Positions 27,969 through 36,930 of a DNA stretch of 64,000 nucleotides are shown here, in pieces. How positions within the stretch are numbered: the first letter of the stretch is position 1; every line of letters starts with the position of its first letter. Origin of the DNA: Alcaligenaceae bacterium (lineage in GTDB: Bacteria > Pseudomonadota > Gammaproteobacteria > Burkholderiales > Burkholderiaceae_B); NCBI GenBank assembly GCA_013416455.1, contig JACCES010000012.1, positions 97,603 through 161,602 of the forward strand, read 5' to 3'. The notes beneath the pieces are model-generated. The model worked only from the letters and a program-made list of their open reading frames with translations. It ran no database searches and was not told the DNA's origin. A program made the translations under genes and the position numbers.

Positions 27969-29270
27969 GTGCTTACCAAAGAGAACAACGAGCGTTTGTG
28001 TCGTGTCGGGCCGGGTACGCCGGGTAGCGAACTCTTTCGCTCTATCTGGTTGCCGGCGCTGCTGTCGTCGCAGTTGCCTCAGGGTGGCCGCACGCCGGTC
28101 CGGTTGCGGTTGCTGGGGGAAGACCTGGTCGCTTTCAGGGATGGCTCGGGGCAGGTCGGCATCACGGGTGCACACTGTCTGCACCGTGGCGCCCCTCTTT
28201 TCTTTGGCAAAGTAGAGGATGACGGCATACGTTGCGCCTATCACGGCTGGAAGTACGGGAAGGATGGCCAGTGCCTTGAAATGCCGAGCGAGAACAACGC
28301 AAGCCTTTGCCAGAAGATGCGCCTGCAAGCCTATAAAGTGCGGGAAAAGGCGGACATCGTCTGGATATTCATGGGCAAGGGGGAAGCACCCGAGCTTCCG
28401 AAGTTCCCATGGATCGGCCTTCCGGCCCCGCAGCGCCTGGCGACGGTTTGGCTGCAGGAAACCAACTGGGTCCAGGGAGCGGAAGGAGAGATCGACAGTT
28501 CCCATGTCTCGACACTGCATAAATCCGACCAAGGAATAAAGGCCGACCGGGTGCATCGCACCTGGACCTTCAAGGATCCCAAGCCGCAACTCAGCATCGA
28601 GGAAACGGAGATCGGTTTCATGTCCATTGCCCGCCGCCGTGCCGATGAGCGTTTTTACTGGCGTGTAACGCAGTGGATGGCGCCCATGTTCTCGGTCATT
28701 CCCAGTGCCGCATGGCCGATCGGGGGGCGGGCATGGATCCCCATCGACGATGAGAATACCTACTGCTGGGATTTCAGCTACGTGCTGGAAGGCGGGCTGC
28801 CGGACGCGTTCATGGAGTCTGTCGATCAGGGCAGGTCGTTTCCGCCGGAATACCGCTACGAGGCCATACAGCTGAACAATGGTTCCATCATTGATACCTG
28901 GGCGCCCTTGCGTCATCGGCGCAACGATTACCTGGTGAACCGCGAGGCGCAATCCGGCACGTCGACGACGGGCATTCACGGAGTCAATGATCAGGATCGC
29001 GCCATGCAGGAGGGAATGGGCCGGATCGTCGACCGCACCAAGGAAAAGCTGGTCAGCGCGGATCTTTCCATCGTGACGGCGCGGCGCAAGATTCTCGACA
29101 TCATGTCCAGCGAAGCGTCGATTCAGAAATACCGTGAACTCGTCAAGGACGGAACAGTTTTCTCGATGGGGCCCGTCGATACTGTCGAGGATACCAGCGA
29201 GCTCTCGGAATTTCTCAAGAGTTTGCCTCAGCAACCCGGCGAGTCCGATCAACTTCCGGCGATTGCGTGA
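27969..29270 (+). CDS. Rieske oxygenase, phthalate 4,5-dioxygenase family, large subunit
   Basis: A 433-aa ring-hydroxylating oxygenase subunit. The Rieske [2Fe-2S] ligands are C70-x-H72 (AHCLHRGAPL) and C89-x2-H92 (CAYHGW). The mononuclear iron His residues are H179 and H184 in EIDSSHVSTLH, with the bridging Asp D176. The N-terminus (LTKENNERLCRVGPGTP) and the lack of a separate beta subunit place it with phthalate dioxygenase (OphA2/Pht3) and relatives. The start is GTG at 27969 with GAGGAG six bases upstream. It should place two hydroxyls on an aromatic acid; the substrate may be phthalate or an analogue. Confidence 0.88.
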   Translation: MLTKENNERLCRVGPGTPGSELFRSIWLPALLSSQLPQGGRTPVRLRLLGEDLVAFRDGSGQVGITGAHCLHRGAPLFFGKVEDDGIRCAYHGWKYGKDGQCLEMPSENNASLCQKMRLQAYKVREKADIVWIFMGKGEAPELPKFPWIGLPAPQRLATVWLQETNWVQGAEGEIDSSHVSTLHKSDQGIKADRVHRTWTFKDPKPQLSIEETEIGFMSIARRRADERFYWRVTQWMAPMFSVIPSAAWPIGGRAWIPIDDENTYCWDFSYVLEGGLPDAFMESVDQGRSFPPEYRYEAIQLNNGSIIDTWAPLRHRRNDYLVNREAQSGTSTTGIHGVNDQDRAMQEGMGRIVDRTKEKLVSADLSIVTARRKILDIMSSEASIQKYRELVKDGTVFSMGPVDTVEDTSELSEFLKSLPQQPGESDQLPAIA

Positions 29271-29272
29271 CG

Positions 29273-30244
29273 ATGAGCGAGCTTGTGGCGGTCAGGGTTG
29301 CCAGAAAGTGGCGGGGGGCGGACGATATCTGCGTGCTTGAGCTGGAAAGCAGTGACGGCGGCCCCTTGCCGTCTTACGCTCCCGGCGCTCATATCGATCT
29401 CCACCTGCCGGGAGGTGTGAGCCGGCAGTATTCACTGAGCCGCTACCGGCCCTCGCCTCAACGCTACCAGCTTGCAATCCTGCGTGAGCCGGCGTCCCGG
29501 GGCGGGTCGATGGCGGTTCACGAAAAGCTGAAGGAAGGGGACTCCATCCAGATCAGCTCGCCGCGCAACCTGTTTGCGCTGGCGCAGGACAGGCGGCCGG
29601 CGTTGCTCCTTGCTGGCGGCATCGGCATTACCCCGATACTTTGCATGGCGGAATTTCTGGCGAGCAGCGGCAGGGATTTCGAGTTGCATTATTGCGGCCG
29701 CTCTTCGAGCCGGATGGCATTCCTCGACCGGCTGGACGAGGACGATATGAGCGCTCGCGTTCATATCCACACCGACGATGGGTCGCCCGAGCAACGTCTG
29801 GATATCGAAGCGGTGCTCGCCCGCCATTCTCGCGATTCCCACATCTATGTCTGCGGGCCGACCGGGTTCATCGACGCAATGGTTGCCAAGGCCCTGAACC
29901 AGGGGTGGACGTCTGATCATATCCACTTCGAGCGGTTCTCGAACGCCGATGTGATGCTGCGGGACGATGGTTCGGAGCAGGGATTCGAGATCGAGCTGGC
30001 ATCCACCGGCGAGATCGTGCCTGTAGGGCCGGATGAAAGCATCATCGAGGCGCTGGCCCGTCATGGCGTGTTCGTGGAAACGTCTTGTGAGCAGGGCATA
30101 TGCGGCACCTGCCTGACCGGAGTGAAGGCGGGTACGCCTGATCATCGTGACATGTATCTGTCCGAAGACGAGAAGAAGAAAAACGATCAGTTTCTGCCGT
30201 GCTGTTCCCGTTCAAAAACGCCGCGCCTCGTGCTGGATCTGTGA
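29273..30244 (+). CDS. Phthalate dioxygenase reductase-type flavoprotein
   Basis: A 323-aa electron-transfer partner for the Rieske oxygenase. Order of domains: flavin-binding (RQYSLSR, about 47-53), NAD-binding (LLLAGGIGITPIL and VCGPTGF), and a plant-type [2Fe-2S] ferredoxin at the C-terminus (CEQGICGTC and later CC). This is the phthalate dioxygenase reductase order, with ferredoxin last. The ATG at 29273 comes two bases after the oxygenase stop. A GTG at 29267 overlapping that stop is possible. It moves electrons from NADH to the Rieske centre. Confidence 0.92.
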   Translation: MSELVAVRVARKWRGADDICVLELESSDGGPLPSYAPGAHIDLHLPGGVSRQYSLSRYRPSPQRYQLAILREPASRGGSMAVHEKLKEGDSIQISSPRNLFALAQDRRPALLLAGGIGITPILCMAEFLASSGRDFELHYCGRSSSRMAFLDRLDEDDMSARVHIHTDDGSPEQRLDIEAVLARHSRDSHIYVCGPTGFIDAMVAKALNQGWTSDHIHFERFSNADVMLRDDGSEQGFEIELASTGEIVPVGPDESIIEALARHGVFVETSCEQGICGTCLTGVKAGTPDHRDMYLSEDEKKKNDQFLPCCSRSKTPRLVLDL

Positions 30245-30262
30245 GGCCGGCTCAGGCCGGCC
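30245..30262 (+). terminator. Hairpin ending operon C
   Basis: GGCCGGC (30245-30251), TCAG, GCCGGCC (30256-30262), starting right after the reductase stop codon. The T-run is absent, so it may act with Rho. The next gene, ctaB, is convergent. Confidence 0.45.
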
Positions 30263-30350
30263 AGCGCTGAAAACACGGCCTGCCTCGTGCGACGGTAAAG
30301 CGGGAAAGATGCTTTGTGACGGGGCGCCGCGCCCGTGTCGCGGCGCGTCT

Positions 30351-31241
30351 TCAGATCAGGGCCACCCAGTGATCCACCAGCAGCGCGCCGAACAGCAGCG
30401 CCAGATAGACGATGGAATAACGGAACAGGCCGCGCGAACGTTCATCGGTGTAGTGCAGGTACAGCTGCCACGAACGCCATACAAACAGCCCGCTCAAGCC
30501 CACGGCGGCCAGCAGGTATAGCGGCCCGCTCATGCGTATGATGAAGGGCAGGATGCTGGCGGCGAACAGCGCCACGCTGTAGAGCAGGATATGCAGGCGG
30601 GTGAACTGCTGCCCGTGAGTGACCGGCAGCATGGGCAGGCCGGCCCGCTTGTAATCGTTGTTGCGGTACAGTGCCAGCGCCCAGAAGTGGGGCGGTGTCC
30701 AGATGAAGATGATCAGCACCAGCAGCCAGGCTTCCGCCGGCACGGAATCCGATACGGCCGCCCAGCCCAGGGCGGGCGGCATGGCGCCGGAAAGCCCGCC
30801 TATGACGATGTTCTGGGGCGTGAGCGGCTTCAGGACCATGGTGTAGATGATGGCGTAGCCCACGAAGGTGGCGAAGGTCAGCCACATGGTCAGCGGGTTG
30901 ACCAGATGGTAGAGCACCAGCATGCCCGCCGCGCCCAGCAGGCCCGAGAACATCACTACCTGCACCGGGGAGATGGTTCCCCTGGCGGTGGCCCGCCTTG
31001 CCGTGCGCAGCATGCGGGCGTCGACTTCGCGCTCGATCAGGCAGTTGACCGCAAAGGCGGCGGCCGCCAGCAGCCAGATGCCTATCGTGCCCGCGATGAC
31101 CTTTCCGGCGTCAGGCAGCCCCGGTGCGGCCAGGAACATGCCGATCACGGCACAGAACACGGCCAGCTGCGTCACCCGCGGCTTCGTCAGGACGAGATAT
31201 TGCCGCAGCAGGCTTTGCGGTTGCATGCTGAGAGTGGTCAT
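30351..31241 (-). CDS. ctaB: Protoheme IX farnesyltransferase (heme O synthase)
   Basis: A polytopic prenyltransferase that turns heme B into heme O, the first step to the heme A of the oxidase encoded upstream. It is 296 aa with the UbiA-family Asp-rich motif [15 protein letters not shown] and the second loop typical of CyoE/CtaB. The start ATG at 31241 has AAGGAG upstream; an in-frame ATG at 31265 has no such site. It overlaps the end of ctaA by 131 nt in another frame, which is long. In many relatives a sco gene follows; here the aromatic island begins instead. Confidence 0.93.
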   Translation of the reverse strand: MTTLSMQPQSLLRQYLVLTKPRVTQLAVFCAVIGMFLAAPGLPDAGKVIAGTIGIWLLAAAAFAVNCLIEREVDARMLRTARRATARGTISPVQVVMFSGLLGAAGMLVLYHLVNPLTMWLTFATFVGYAIIYTMVLKPLTPQNIVIGGLSGAMPPALGWAAVSDSVPAEAWLLVLIIFIWTPPHFWALALYRNNDYKRAGLPMLPVTHGQQFTRLHILLYSVALFAASILPFIIRMSGPLYLLAAVGLSGLFVWRSWQLYLHYTDERSRGLFRYSIVYLALLFGALLVDHWVALI

Positions 31242-32253
31242 GGGGGACTCCTTGCTTGGAAACATCGTAAAGGCGTGCGCACAGCGTGGTGCATGCCAAT
31301 ACCAGGCCGGCGGCGCCGCCGTTGTGCAACACGGCGATGAGCAGCGGCCATTCGAAAAAAATGGTGGTGAGGCCGGTGAACAGCTGGGCGACCAGCAGGG
31401 CCAGGATCAGCCGTGACGGCCCGCCCAGTGCGGGCGACCGTCGCAGGCACCATGCCAGTGTGCCCAGCCAGACGAACACGATCGCGGCAAAATTCCGGTG
31501 CACCCAATGGATGCCGGTGAGTGCGTCCTGGGAGATCACTTCACCCGAGGGCAGTTCGCCCAGGGCGCGCAGCAGCGAGAAGCCGTTGGCCAGGTCCATG
31601 GGCGGCAGCCAGCTGCCGTGACAGGTCGGGAAATCCATGCAGGCCAGGGCCGCGTAATTGGTGCTGACCCATCCGCCCAGGGCCACCTGCGCGAACAGCA
31701 GCAGCAGGCCGCCCACGGCCCATGGCCGCCAGCGTATTTCGGAGGCGACGACGGGGGCATGCCGTTTTTCCCTTGCGGCCAGCCAGGTCATCATGGTGAG
31801 CAATATCATGCCTCCCAGGAGATGAGCGGTGACGATGAGCGGCATGAGCTTCATGGTGACTGTCCAGGCGCCGAAAGCCCCTTGCAGGCATACGGCGGCC
31901 AGGGTGGCGATGGCCAGCGCCGGCGAGTGGCCGAGCGCCTTGCGGTGGCGCCACGCCATCCAGGAAATGGCGATGATCAGCATGCCCAGCAATGCGCCGA
32001 CATAGCGATGGACCATTTCTATCCAGGCCTTGGAAAAGCTCACCGGCCCGTGCGGCATGGCCTCGAAGGCCTGCTGGATGTGGGTGGCGGCCCCCACCGG
32101 GCTGAACTGCCCGTAGCAGCCGGGCCAGTCCGGGCAGCCCAGGCCCGAATCCGTCAGGCGCACGAAGGCGCCGAACATGATCAGGTCAAGGGTCAGGAAC
32201 CAGGTCAGAAAGACCAGTTTCCGGTAGCGGTGCTCGAACTTGGGCATGGACAT
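31111..32253 (-). CDS. ctaA: Heme A synthase (COX15/CtaA family)
   Basis: An inner-membrane protein that oxidises heme O to heme A. It is 380 aa with several hydrophobic helices and the heme-ligand histidines of the family ([34 protein letters not shown]). A Cys pair lies in the first periplasmic loop (CPDWPGC). The last ~45 residues (after [10 protein letters not shown]) are not family-like and are read from DNA that also encodes the start of ctaB. They may be a chance extension or the result of a lost stop codon. Confidence 0.9.
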   Translation of the reverse strand: MSMPKFEHRYRKLVFLTWFLTLDLIMFGAFVRLTDSGLGCPDWPGCYGQFSPVGAATHIQQAFEAMPHGPVSFSKAWIEMVHRYVGALLGMLIIAISWMAWRHRKALGHSPALAIATLAAVCLQGAFGAWTVTMKLMPLIVTAHLLGGMILLTMMTWLAAREKRHAPVVASEIRWRPWAVGGLLLLFAQVALGGWVSTNYAALACMDFPTCHGSWLPPMDLANGFSLLRALGELPSGEVISQDALTGIHWVHRNFAAIVFVWLGTLAWCLRRSPALGGPSRLILALLVAQLFTGLTTIFFEWPLLIAVLHNGGAAGLVLACTTLCARLYDVSKQGVPHDHSQHATAKPAAAISRPDEAAGDAAGRVLCRDRHVPGRTGAA

Positions 32254-32263
32254 CTTGATTTTC

Positions 32264-32941
32264 TCATCCGATACGTGAATTTTTCAGCAATTTCACGATG
32301 TCGTCGCGCACCGCGATGGGGTCGGCATCAGGGGGGAATTCCATCATCAGGTTGCCCAGGGGATCGATGATCCACATGTGGCCATGCACGGCCTCGGTTG
32401 CCCGCGCGCCGCTCTGGCCGGCGGCGAGATAGGCCGCCAGCGCCTGCGGATCGGCGCGCAGCATGTGGGTGCCCACATAGGCGTCGAGCACCTGCTGGGG
32501 CACGCTTGCGTCGTCCGTGATGAACCATACGCGTGACAGACGATCGACATTCTTGCCTTGGCTGGCGTGCGAGTTGCGCAGAATGAAGAGCTTGCGTACG
32601 CAGGATTCCGGGCATGCCGCGCCATCGGCCGTCACCAGCACCCATTGGCCGCGCAGTGCGGCCAGATCGAAGGGGGCGCCTTCCAGCGTGGTGAGCGGCA
32701 GGGCCTGCGCGGAGGGAAGCGGGCGCTGGGGCTCGATGATCTGGCCATAGTTGTTGTGGCCATCGGGCCGCAGCCCCAGCTGCGGCATGAAATACGCCAG
32801 CAGGGCCGCCACCACCGGCGAGAGCGACATCAGCAAAATGGCATAGAGGGGCCACATGCTGCGCTTGCGCGGGCCGGCGCCATTGCCTGAAATGGTTGAA
32901 CGCAAGGCTGTCGAGGGACGTTGGGTTTCATTGACAATCAT
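32264..32941 (-). CDS. Membrane-anchored SCO-like protein of the oxidase operon
   Basis: A 225-aa protein with one hydrophobic segment (MWPLYAILLMSLSPVVAALLAYF) followed by a thioredoxin-like soluble domain. The segment WVLVTADGAACPESCVRKL has two cysteines in a C-x3-C arrangement like that of SCO copper proteins, and HGHMWIIDPLGNLMMEFP resembles the SCO C-terminal part. It may deliver copper or electrons for oxidase assembly. I cannot name it as Sco1: the position between SURF1 and ctaA is that of a conserved hypothetical protein in relatives. TAAGGA precedes the ATG. Confidence 0.75.
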   Translation of the reverse strand: MIVNETQRPSTALRSTISGNGAGPRKRSMWPLYAILLMSLSPVVAALLAYFMPQLGLRPDGHNNYGQIIEPQRPLPSAQALPLTTLEGAPFDLAALRGQWVLVTADGAACPESCVRKLFILRNSHASQGKNVDRLSRVWFITDDASVPQQVLDAYVGTHMLRADPQALAAYLAAGQSGARATEAVHGHMWIIDPLGNLMMEFPPDADPIAVRDDIVKLLKNSRIG

Positions 32942-32950
32942 GGTGTTTCC

Positions 32951-33874
32951 TTACTGCCTGCCGCGACCGGGGCTGCGCCTGAGCAATCTGTACGCCACGA
33001 ACAGGGCGGCCAGGATGGCGATGGCGCTGAAGCTGAACCATTGGAGCGCATACCCCCGGTTCTGGTCGGAATCGAGCGATGGGCCGGGCCATTCGCGTTG
33101 CAGGGGATCCCCGCCTTCGGCACTGTGGCCCGATGGGGCGGTTCCGCCCGGTTGCCCGGCTGGCGCCGCCGCGGTGCCGCCCTGTGTTTGCGCGAGCACG
33201 ATGGGCAGCAGGCGCAGCCCGGTTGCCTGGGCGTAATCCGCCAGGTCGAGATTCTGCACCCGCGGTATGGCACCGCCGGCCTGGGGCAGCGAGGCCGGCA
33301 GGTGCGTCGCCTTTCCGCCGGCCCAGTCCCAGAGTTCGAAAATGCGTGGGACGTGGGAGTGCAGCTCGCCCTGGATTTCGACCAGGCCTTCTTCATGGGG
33401 AATGGGCGGGACCGTGTCGATTGCCTGCATGTCCCGCGCCAGCCAGCCGCGCAGGACCAGCACTGCGGGCGCCTCTTCCACCGGCCCCTTGTCGGCGGCG
33501 GGGCCGGCCGGCGGGGTTTCAAGCACGAGCGGCGTTGCCACCCAGTAGCCCGGCCTGCCGTTCAGGTTGCGGTTTTCGAGCAAGACGGTGTGCCGGGGAG
33601 ACCAGCGGCCTTGGGACACCGCGGTACGCCAGGGGACGAGATCCGCCGGGCGTGTGGAAGCGGAGAGCGCCACGGGCGCTTGCAGGCGCCCCCGTTCGAT
33701 AGCATTGTGAAGAGCATCGCGTTCAGCCGCCCGGTTCAGCTGCCAGACGCCCAGCGAGGCGCAGACGGCCGCCACGACGCCCAACAGCAAAAGAGCCAGC
33801 ACGCTGCGCAAAGGCGTACCATGTTGCTTTATATCTGCAATAATTTCTGCTCCATCGGAGACCAGCATGCGCAT
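32951..33874 (-). CDS. SURF1 family oxidase assembly protein
   Basis: A 307-aa SURF1-like protein that helps heme a insertion into subunit I. There are transmembrane helices at both ends (VLALLLLGVVAAVCASLGVWQL and the last ~30 residues), with the periplasmic domain between. Family motifs GVWQLNRAAERD, LLENRNLNGRPGYWV and RGWLARD are visible. The start is unclear: ATGs at 33874 and 33868 overlap the divergent DUF2909 start, and the first ~20 residues are not conserved-looking, so a later start is possible. Confidence 0.87.
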   Translation of the reverse strand: MRMLVSDGAEIIADIKQHGTPLRSVLALLLLGVVAAVCASLGVWQLNRAAERDALHNAIERGRLQAPVALSASTRPADLVPWRTAVSQGRWSPRHTVLLENRNLNGRPGYWVATPLVLETPPAGPAADKGPVEEAPAVLVLRGWLARDMQAIDTVPPIPHEEGLVEIQGELHSHVPRIFELWDWAGGKATHLPASLPQAGGAIPRVQNLDLADYAQATGLRLLPIVLAQTQGGTAAAPAGQPGGTAPSGHSAEGGDPLQREWPGPSLDSDQNRGYALQWFSFSAIAILAALFVAYRLLRRSPGRGRQ

Positions 33875-34073
33875 TTTGGTATTGCTTGCATTCCTCGGAA
33901 TCGTGGCCAGCCTCGTATCCGCGGGTGTTTATTTAATGAAGGATCAAGGCAGAACCAATCGCATGGTCAATGCCCTGACTGTCCGTATCGGCCTTTCCGT
34001 CGTGCTCTTCCTGTTCGTGCTGCTGGCCTGGCGCCTGGGCTGGATTCAGGCGACAGGCATTCCCGTGACTTGA
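33867..34073 (+). CDS. DUF2909 twin-transmembrane protein
   Basis: A 68-aa protein with two hydrophobic helices joined by a short loop (MKDQGRTNRMVNAL). It ends in WRLGWI and matches the DUF2909 family, which is found in oxidase clusters of Burkholderiales. GGAG lies seven bases before the ATG. It is encoded against the direction of the oxidase operon, and its start codon overlaps the annotated start of SURF1. The function is unknown. Confidence 0.8.
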   Translation: MRILVLLAFLGIVASLVSAGVYLMKDQGRTNRMVNALTVRIGLSVVLFLFVLLAWRLGWIQATGIPVT

Positions 34074-34077
34074 ATCC

Positions 34078-34953
34078 TCAGGTCCAGTAGACGTACAGGT
34101 ACAGGCCGAGCCATACCACGTCGACGAAGTGCCAGTACCAGGCTGCGCCTTCGAAACCGAAGTGATGCTCGGCCGTGAAATGCCCCCTGATCATCCTGAA
34201 CAGGATCACCGTCAGTATCGACGCTCCGATGATGACGTGGAACCCGTGAAAGCCCGTAAGTATGTAGAACAGTGAACCGTAGATGCCCGAGTCGAAGCGC
34301 AGGTTCAGGTCGACATAGGCATGCATGTACTCGTACGCCTGGCAGAATACGAAGGCGACGCCCAGGATCACGGTCGTCGCCAGCCAGAAGATGGCCTTGT
34401 TGCGGTGATCGGCCCGCAGCGCGTGGTGCGAGAAGGTGAGCGTCAGGCCAGAGGTGAGCAGCAGCGCGGTATTGATGGTGGGCAGCCAGAAGGGCCCCAC
34501 TGTCTTGAATTCCTCGACGATGCCGCCGGGCCCCAGGTTCGGCCAGTGCGCCGTGAAGCCGGGCCACAGCAGATTCTGGTGGTCCATGTTGGCCAGCATG
34601 GGGGTGGTGATTTCCCGTGCGTACCACAGCGCGCCGAAAAAGGCGCCGAAGAACATGACTTCCGAGAAAATGAACCAGGCCATGCTCCATCGGTAGGCGT
34701 GATCGACACGCTGGCTGTTCAGCCCGCTTTCGGACTCGCGGATGGCGTCGGAGAACCACAGATACAGCGAGACGAAAAGGCAGACGACGCCGATGATGAA
34801 CATCCAGCGTCCCGGAAACATGCTGTTGATCCAGAGCGCCGCGCCCAGGAACATCAGCAACAGGGAAATGCTCGTGCGTATGGGGTGCGGCGAGTTCGAC
34901 GGAACGTAATAGTAGGGCGCTTTGCCGCCGGTGTCCGCGTGAGTTGCGCTCAT
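34078..34953 (-). CDS. ctaE: Cytochrome c oxidase subunit III
   Basis: A 291-aa integral membrane subunit of the heme-copper oxidase. It contains seven hydrophobic stretches, the conserved Glu in the proton/oxygen channel region (FIFSEVMFFGAFFG), FHGFHVIIGA and the C-terminal HFVDVVWLGLYLYVYW. TAGGAGA precedes the ATG. It lies in the oxidase operon, downstream of subunits II and I. Confidence 0.95.
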   Translation of the reverse strand: MSATHADTGGKAPYYYVPSNSPHPIRTSISLLLMFLGAALWINSMFPGRWMFIIGVVCLFVSLYLWFSDAIRESESGLNSQRVDHAYRWSMAWFIFSEVMFFGAFFGALWYAREITTPMLANMDHQNLLWPGFTAHWPNLGPGGIVEEFKTVGPFWLPTINTALLLTSGLTLTFSHHALRADHRNKAIFWLATTVILGVAFVFCQAYEYMHAYVDLNLRFDSGIYGSLFYILTGFHGFHVIIGASILTVILFRMIRGHFTAEHHFGFEGAAWYWHFVDVVWLGLYLYVYWT

Positions 34954-34987
34954 GGTGGATCTCCTACGAATGTTCTTGTATTCGGTA

Positions 34988-35209
34988 TCAGGTGTAGTAG
35001 CCGATGAACCATCGGGCCGCTGCGATCAGCAGGATTACGAAGACCGCCGTGGCCAGCAGGCCCGCCAGTATGAGGTGCAGGGGATTCAGGCGACTGAAGT
35101 CTTCCTGATGCCCCTTGCCCTTTCGTATTCCCAGCATGCCCCACGCCACTGCTCGCATAGTCTGCAAAAACGTGTAGTTGCGTGGTTCATCATCTTTGCG
35201 TTCGGTCAT
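34988..35209 (-). CDS. DUF2970 small membrane protein
   Basis: A 73-aa protein of the DUF2970 family. A soluble N-terminal part (TMRAVAWGMLGIRKGKGHQEDF) is followed by one membrane helix (ILAGLLATAVFVILLIAAARW). In relatives it lies between ctaG and subunit III. Here it begins 3 nt after the 37-aa assembly peptide gene, with no ctaG between them. The role is unknown, probably in oxidase assembly. Confidence 0.82.
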   Translation of the reverse strand: MTERKDDEPRNYTFLQTMRAVAWGMLGIRKGKGHQEDFSRLNPLHLILAGLLATAVFVILLIAAARWFIGYYT

Positions 35210-35212
35210 TCA

Positions 35213-35326
35213 TCAGCTCGCTGACGCAATGCTCCAGATGGTCCAGGTGATCACGGCGATGACGAAAATGACCAGGGCCAGAGCGGTGTTGCGGTTTCTG
35301 CGTCGTTGTTCGGGGGTCGGGCTCAT
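35213..35326 (-). CDS. Cytochrome oxidase small assembly protein, 37 aa
   Basis: A 37-residue peptide: a charged N-terminus (MSPTPEQRRRNRNT) and one membrane helix (ALALVIFVIAVITWTIWSIA). Its ATG overlaps the subunit I stop codon (ATGA), so it is translationally coupled. A small single-helix protein at this place is typical of oxidase operons in Burkholderiales. It is too short for usual ORF cut-offs and easily missed. Confidence 0.8.
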   Translation of the reverse strand: MSPTPEQRRRNRNTALALVIFVIAVITWTIWSIASAS

Positions 35327-36930
35327 TTCACTACCGGCGGCGTTTCAAAGGTGTGGAAAGGCGCTGGCGAGGGTACGGACCATTCCAGGCCGGTGGCGCC
35401 TTCCCAGGGTTGCGCCGGAGCCGGCTCGCCGATCTTGCGGGCGGCCTTGATCACCAGCCACAGGAAGATCAGTTGGGAAATACCGAACCAGAAGGCGCCT
35501 ATGGTGGCGATCATGTTGAAGTCGGTGAACTGCGCGGCATAGTCGGCGTAGCGGCGCGGCATGCCGGCCAGACCCAGGAAGTGCATGGGGAAGAAGGTAA
35601 TGTTGAACGAGATCATACTGGACCAGAAGTGCATCTTGCCCAGTTTTTCGTCGTACATCACGCCCGTCCATTTGGGCAGCCAGTAATAGGCCCCGGAGTA
35701 CATGCCGAACAGCGAGCCGGCCACCATCACATAATGGAAGTGGGCGATCACGTAGTAGGTGTCGTGCACCTGGATATCGATGGGCGCGACCGCCAGGATC
35801 AGGCCGGTGAAGCCGCCGAGGGTGAACACGAAGATGAAGCCGATCGCGAACAGCATGGGGGTTTCGAAGGTGAGCGCGCCCCGCCACATGGTGGCCACCC
35901 AGTTGAAGACCTTCACCCCGGTGGGAATGGAGATCAGCATGGTCGCATACATGAAGTAGAGCTGGCTGGTTGTGCCCAGGCCGGTGGCGAACATGTGGTG
36001 CGCCCACACCAGGAAGGAAAGGATGGCGATGGCGGCGGTGGCGTACACCATGGACGCATAGCCGAAGAGCGGCTTGCGGGCAAAGGCAGGCACGACCGAG
36101 GAAATGATGCCGAAAGCCGGCAGGATCATTACGTAGACCTCGGGGTGGCCGAAGAACCAGAAGATGTGCTGGTACAGCACCGGATCGCCGCCGGCGGCGG
36201 CGTTGAAGAAGGCGGTGCCGAAATGGCGGTCGGTCAGCAGCATGGTGACCGCCGCCGCCAGCACCGGCATGATGGCCAGCAGCAGGTAGGCGGTGATCAG
36301 CCAGGTCCAGCAGAACAGCGGCATCTTCATGAGGGTCATGCCCGGGGCGCGCATGTTCAGCACGGTCACGATGATGTTGATCGCGCCCATGATGGACGAA
36401 GCCCCCAGGATGTGCACGGCGAAGATGGTGAAGTCCATGCCCGGACCCATCTGCAGGGACAGCGGCGCGTACATCGTCCAGCCCGCGGCGTTTGCGCCGC
36501 CCGGCACGAAGAACGAGACGGTGAACAGGATGGCGCCGATCGGCAGCAGCCAGAAGCTGAAGTTGTTCATCCGCGCGAAGGCCATGTCGGATGCGCCGAT
36601 CTGCAGCGGGATCATCCAGTTCGCGAAGCCAACGAATGCCGGCATGATGGACCCGAAGATCATGATCAGGCCGTGCATGGTGGTGAACTGGTTGAACAGT
36701 TCAGGCTGGAAGAACTGCAGGCCCGGCGCGAACAGCTCGGTGCGCAGCAGCAGGGCCAGCACGCCGCCTTCCAGCAGCATGGCGAACGAGAAGACAAGGT
36801 ACATCGTGCCGATGTCCTTGTGGTTGGTGGCGAACACCCACCGGCGCCAGCCCTTCTCGGGCCCGTGGTGGTGTTCGTGATCGTGGTCGTGAGTGGTCGG
36901 TGGAACGTGACCGGCGGTAACGCTGCTCAT
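35323..36930 (-). CDS. ctaD: Cytochrome c oxidase subunit I
   Basis: The catalytic 535-aa subunit of the aa3-type oxidase. It shows the His-Tyr copper site (FFGHPEVYVMILP), the His pair near CuB (VWAHHMF) and the heme ligands HDTYYVIAHFHYV, with an early FTTMHG. A His-rich N-terminus (THDHDHEHHHG) precedes the first helix and could bind metal. AAGGAG precedes the ATG. It follows subunit II in the operon with an 83-nt gap. Confidence 0.97.
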   Translation of the reverse strand: MSSVTAGHVPPTTHDHDHEHHHGPEKGWRRWVFATNHKDIGTMYLVFSFAMLLEGGVLALLLRTELFAPGLQFFQPELFNQFTTMHGLIMIFGSIMPAFVGFANWMIPLQIGASDMAFARMNNFSFWLLPIGAILFTVSFFVPGGANAAGWTMYAPLSLQMGPGMDFTIFAVHILGASSIMGAINIIVTVLNMRAPGMTLMKMPLFCWTWLITAYLLLAIMPVLAAAVTMLLTDRHFGTAFFNAAAGGDPVLYQHIFWFFGHPEVYVMILPAFGIISSVVPAFARKPLFGYASMVYATAAIAILSFLVWAHHMFATGLGTTSQLYFMYATMLISIPTGVKVFNWVATMWRGALTFETPMLFAIGFIFVFTLGGFTGLILAVAPIDIQVHDTYYVIAHFHYVMVAGSLFGMYSGAYYWLPKWTGVMYDEKLGKMHFWSSMISFNITFFPMHFLGLAGMPRRYADYAAQFTDFNMIATIGAFWFGISQLIFLWLVIKAARKIGEPAPAQPWEGATGLEWSVPSPAPFHTFETPPVVK

